From CAYMLQ01 sp964390795 (lineage in GTDB: Bacteria; Verrucomicrobiota; Kiritimatiellia; RFP12; UBA1067): a stretch of DNA of 20,591 nt. How positions within the stretch are numbered: position 1 is the stretch's first letter; each line of letters opens with the position of its first letter. The position numbers were made by a program, and so were the translations under genes. The notes below the pieces were generated by a model. That model made no database searches and was not told the origin of the DNA. It saw only the letters and a list, made by a program, of their open reading frames with translations. The stretch lies in assembly GCA_964390795.1 (NCBI GenBank), contig CAYMLQ010000062.1:1-20591 (forward strand), read 5' to 3'. This document shows positions 18,041-20,591 of this stretch, piece by piece.

Positions 18041-20591
18041 ATGACGCCTCATAATCATCCCGTCTTTGCCCGCCGTGCCGCGTGGGGCCTGACTCTGGCC
18101 ATCGTGCTGGTGCCGCTGCTCTTCCTCGCGCTCCCTCTGCTCGCCTTCAACCCGCCGACCGACACGCAGGAGGGCCTCACGCTCAGCATTGAGGGCGTGC
18201 CGAAGATCGTCGCAACCGATCAACCGATTATCTTCACCGTCCACCTCACGAATGGCACCGCCCGTGCCGTGTCAGGCACCGTCACCTTTCAGATGAACGA
18301 CGACTGGCAGAGCGCGGACACGAACGCGTTCGCCGTCTCGCTTGCGTCCGGACAGGCGTGGCAGAGAGCCTGCTCCTCCATTGCACGCACACACGTGTTG
18401 GACGCGCTCTATCCGATCCACGCGCATTTCGCCTTCAATCAAACAGACCTTCATCCCATCGCCCTCTTCACCGCGGCGAGGCCGAAACCCGCCACCGCCG
18501 CTGCGACGCTTCCCCCGCCCCCTGCGATTGAACCGGGCGTCTGGCGCCTCTTGAGTTTCACGCCCTCCGCCACCGCCTGGCAGCGCAACGGACGCGTGAC
18601 CGCACTGCCTTACCGCTTCAGCGGCTCGGAGCGCGAAAGCGGGGCCACGTCCGCCCGCGAGGAGATCGAGCGCGGCGGAGTACTCCGTTCCTGCCTCGGC
18701 ATCCATCCTCCCTGGAAAGGCGGACACGGCACGCTCTGGTCCGACTACCGGGTCTCACTCACCACCAACACGCCGATCCGCCTGAAATTCCACACCGCGA
18801 TCCGTGACAGCCGCGACGATGAGCCGAAAAGCGACGGCGTGGATTTCCGCGTGAGCGTGCTGGATGCGTCCAACGCCGAACGCGAACGCTTTGCCCGCTT
18901 CACCGACGCCAAGACGTGGCAGCCCGCCGAGGTCGATCTCTCGGCCTACGCGGGCCAGACCGTCACCCTGCGCCTCTGGAACGGCCCCGGCCCCAAAAAC
19001 GACACCACCTGCGACAACGGCTTCTGGGGCGAGCCTTTACTGGTGGTCGGCACCTTGCCGTTGCCCGCGAGTGAAGCGGAGTGGGCTGGCCGCACCGAGC
19101 AGGCGTTACAGTTGGCGCGTGAAGCCGCGACCGGCAAGACACGTGCGCCTCATGCGTTCTTCCTGAAAGACGGCAAGGCTTGTTATGGCGCGGCGGTCGT
19201 CCTCGGCCGCGAGGGCCTGACCGACTCGGCGATCGCCTTCTCCGACGGCACGCGTGAACTGGCGTTTCGCGGCTTTATGGTCGAGGTCGGCTGCCAGCTT
19301 ATCGGTGGCTCGCATGACGGCCAGCCTGTCCAACGCGTCGAAACCAACCGCGACGGCGATCTTTGGGTGGTCACACACCGCATTGCGTCTTTATCAGAGG
19401 TGGCACGGGATGTCCCCATCCCGCCCTCATCCGCGATGGGGACATCGCGGGCCACCCTATCGCTCCGCGCCCGCGTCTGGGCCGATCACGGCGTCCTGCG
19501 CATTGCGTGGGATATGCCCGGCACCGTGCGCGACGCGCGCGGCACGCCGTGCTTCACGAAGCTTGCGCTCGGCCCCGCCGACCGCAAGCCCACCCGCATC
19601 TATCTCGGGTTCGGCGCGGTATACGACGAGCCCGGCGCGTTCACGTTGCCCTACGGCGGCGTGCAGCTCGGCACCCGCCACATCGGCGCGGACTATGCGG
19701 GCGGCCTCAGCCTCGTACAGGCCACCGATCTGATCCCTGACCGCGTCGCGTGCGTGCCTTCTGACAACCGCTTCGCGCTGGAGACGCCCTACGACGCCTG
19801 TTTCCTGCTGGCACCCTCCGCGCACGGGGCCTACGCTGCCGCCCGCGCGTACCGAGCCGTGTGCGGGTTCGAAAAAGCGCGCGGCGTCGACGGCTTGCTC
19901 GGCCGCGTCTGCCTCGACCAATGGGGCGGAGACTACCGCGCGGCAGCGGACGATCTCGAACGCGCGGCCCAGTACGGACTGAACCACGCGGTCTTTGTGA
20001 AACACGACTGGCAACGCTGGGGGTACGACTACCGGCTGCCCGAGATCTATCCGCCCGCGGGCGGGCTCAAGCCCTTCCGCGAGATGCGCGAGGCCGCGCG
20101 GCGCGCGGGCATGCTCTTTGCCCCGCACGACAACTACATCGACTTCTATCCCGACGCCGAAGGCTTCGGTTACGACCACATCGTGTTTCAAGCCGACGGC
20201 TCGCCGTTCAAAGCCTGGTATCATCCCGAGCGCAACGCGCAGAGCTATCGTTGGAGACCCGACGCCTTCATGCCGTGGCTCTCGACGAACATGACGCGAA
20301 TGCGCGAGGGCTTCGCTCCCGACGCCCTCTTCATCGATGTCTTCACCTCCATCGCGCCCTTCGACACCTACGACCGAAGCGGCAGCTTTCACTCCCGCGC
20401 GGAGACCGTCAAAGGCTGGCGCGAAGCGTTCGACACGAGCCGCAGCCTGCTCGGTCATAGCGCGGCGATGCTCAGCGAGTCCGGTCATGACGCTCTGATC
20501 GGCTCCATCGACGGCGTGCAGGCCGACCACTGGCGACCGGACGCCTGGCTCAAGACTTACAAGGATGCCGACCGCACGCCTTGGCACGATA
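18041..20591 (+). CDS. Large membrane-anchored or exported glycosidase-like protein, 3' end outside window
   Basis: An open frame of 850 codons runs from ATG 18041 to the window edge without a stop; in-frame ATGs at 18026 and 18011 lie in the palindrome and none has a clear Shine-Dalgarno. A hydrophobic stretch at residues 15-36 acts as signal anchor or signal peptide. An Ig-like segment (about 47-90) and a jelly-roll-like carbohydrate-binding segment (about 225-335) precede a likely TIM barrel starting near LGRVCLDQWGGDYRAA. KHDW (Asp656), LFIDVF (Asp766) and LSESGHD (Glu813) are candidate substrate-binding, nucleophile and acid/base residues. The Asp-then-Glu arrangement is reminiscent of GH101/GH129 alpha-N-acetylgalactosaminidases and DUF5696-type proteins, but I cannot assign the family. 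A 58-bp palindrome is embedded in frame at codons 453-472. Probably co-transcribed with the GH50-like gene. Confidence 0.75.
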   Translation, partial: MTPHNHPVFARRAAWGLTLAIVLVPLLFLALPLLAFNPPTDTQEGLTLSIEGVPKIVATDQPIIFTVHLTNGTARAVSGTVTFQMNDDWQSADTNAFAVSLASGQAWQRACSSIARTHVLDALYPIHAHFAFNQTDLHPIALFTAARPKPATAAATLPPPPAIEPGVWRLLSFTPSATAWQRNGRVTALPYRFSGSERESGATSAREEIERGGVLRSCLGIHPPWKGGHGTLWSDYRVSLTTNTPIRLKFHTAIRDSRDDEPKSDGVDFRVSVLDASNAERERFARFTDAKTWQPAEVDLSAYAGQTVTLRLWNGPGPKNDTTCDNGFWGEPLLVVGTLPLPASEAEWAGRTEQALQLAREAATGKTRAPHAFFLKDGKACYGAAVVLGREGLTDSAIAFSDGTRELAFRGFMVEVGCQLIGGSHDGQPVQRVETNRDGDLWVVTHRIASLSEVARDVPIPPSSAMGTSRATLSLRARVWADHGVLRIAWDMPGTVRDARGTPCFTKLALGPADRKPTRIYLGFGAVYDEPGAFTLPYGGVQLGTRHIGADYAGGLSLVQATDLIPDRVACVPSDNRFALETPYDACFLLAPSAHGAYAAARAYRAVCGFEKARGVDGLLGRVCLDQWGGDYRAAADDLERAAQYGLNHAVFVKHDWQRWGYDYRLPEIYPPAGGLKPFREMREAARRAGMLFAPHDNYIDFYPDAEGFGYDHIVFQADGSPFKAWYHPERNAQSYRWRPDAFMPWLSTNMTRMREGFAPDALFIDVFTSIAPFDTYDRSGSFHSRAETVKGWREAFDTSRSLLGHSAAMLSESGHDALIGSIDGVQADHWRPDAWLKTYKDADRTPWHD
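19399..19456. repeat. REPIN-like palindrome within coding sequence
   Basis: Two 25-nt arms (19399-19423 and 19432-19456) are reverse complements at 22 of 25 positions around an 8-bp centre. Each arm folds on itself: CGGGATG / CATCCCG on the left, CGCGATG / CATCGCG on the right, both perfect 7-bp stems, so the difference between arms is compensated. The left end shares GTGGCACGGG with the element at 17982. It encodes a Pro/Ser/Arg-rich linker without breaking the frame. Confidence 0.8.

Noticed and set aside
19457..20587. A 376-codon open frame on the minus strand
   Set aside because: Opposite the last glycosidase-like gene, which has a longer frame with recognisable domain-like segments; no ribosome binding site or motif on this strand.

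Overview
The window is about 20.6 kb of GC-rich bacterial DNA. Apart from a tRNA-modification gene at the left edge, it is dominated by secreted carbohydrate-active enzymes. Large multi-domain glycoside hydrolases, a secreted autotransporter-type beta-strand-repeat protein, a broken LamG-like gene, short interspersed palindromes and 7-bp tandem repeats together suggest a member of the PVC superphylum, most likely Kiritimatiellota or a close relative (Verrucomicrobiota/Lentisphaerota). This is inference from gene style; the window contains no rRNA or other phylogenetic marker that settles it.

Layout. 1-725 (+): the 3' two thirds of mnmA. 726-979: a gap with a heptamer repeat and nested inverted repeats. 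980-2622 (+): a CodB/NCS1-like permease overlapping by 4 bp a 59-residue two-helix membrane protein. 2623-2733: a hairpin-rich convergent gap. 2734-5197 (-): an acyl-CoA synthetase-like AMP-forming ligase, with a secreted SGNH hydrolase upstream of it. 5281-8235 (-): a secreted autotransporter-type repeat protein, preceded by the truncated start of a LamG-like secreted protein. 8471-14916 (-): a GH127-like enzyme translationally coupled to a very large GH2-like enzyme. 15048-15654 (-): a Phd/YefM-like antitoxin and PIN-domain (VapC-like) toxin pair with a palindromic operator. 15872-20591 (+): a GH50-like glycosidase followed by a large membrane-anchored or exported glycosidase-like protein that runs off the right edge.

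How the genes fit together. Four large predicted exported glycosidases (GH2-like, GH127-like, GH50-like and a GH101/GH129-reminiscent TIM barrel) flank a toxin-antitoxin pair in two divergent blocks. The GH2 plus GH127 coupling points to sequential trimming of a galactose- or arabinose-containing glycan, but the substrate cannot be read from sequence. No SusC/SusD pair, sulfatase or dedicated sugar transporter is present.

The most unusual signals are non-coding. Two composite palindromes at 17982-18032 and 19399-19456 each consist of two inverted hairpins whose stems differ by compensating base changes, as in REPIN elements. One of them sits in frame inside the last gene. Two arrays of a TCARYGY-type heptamer lie at 729-754 and 2397-2429, the second encoding the tail of the permease.
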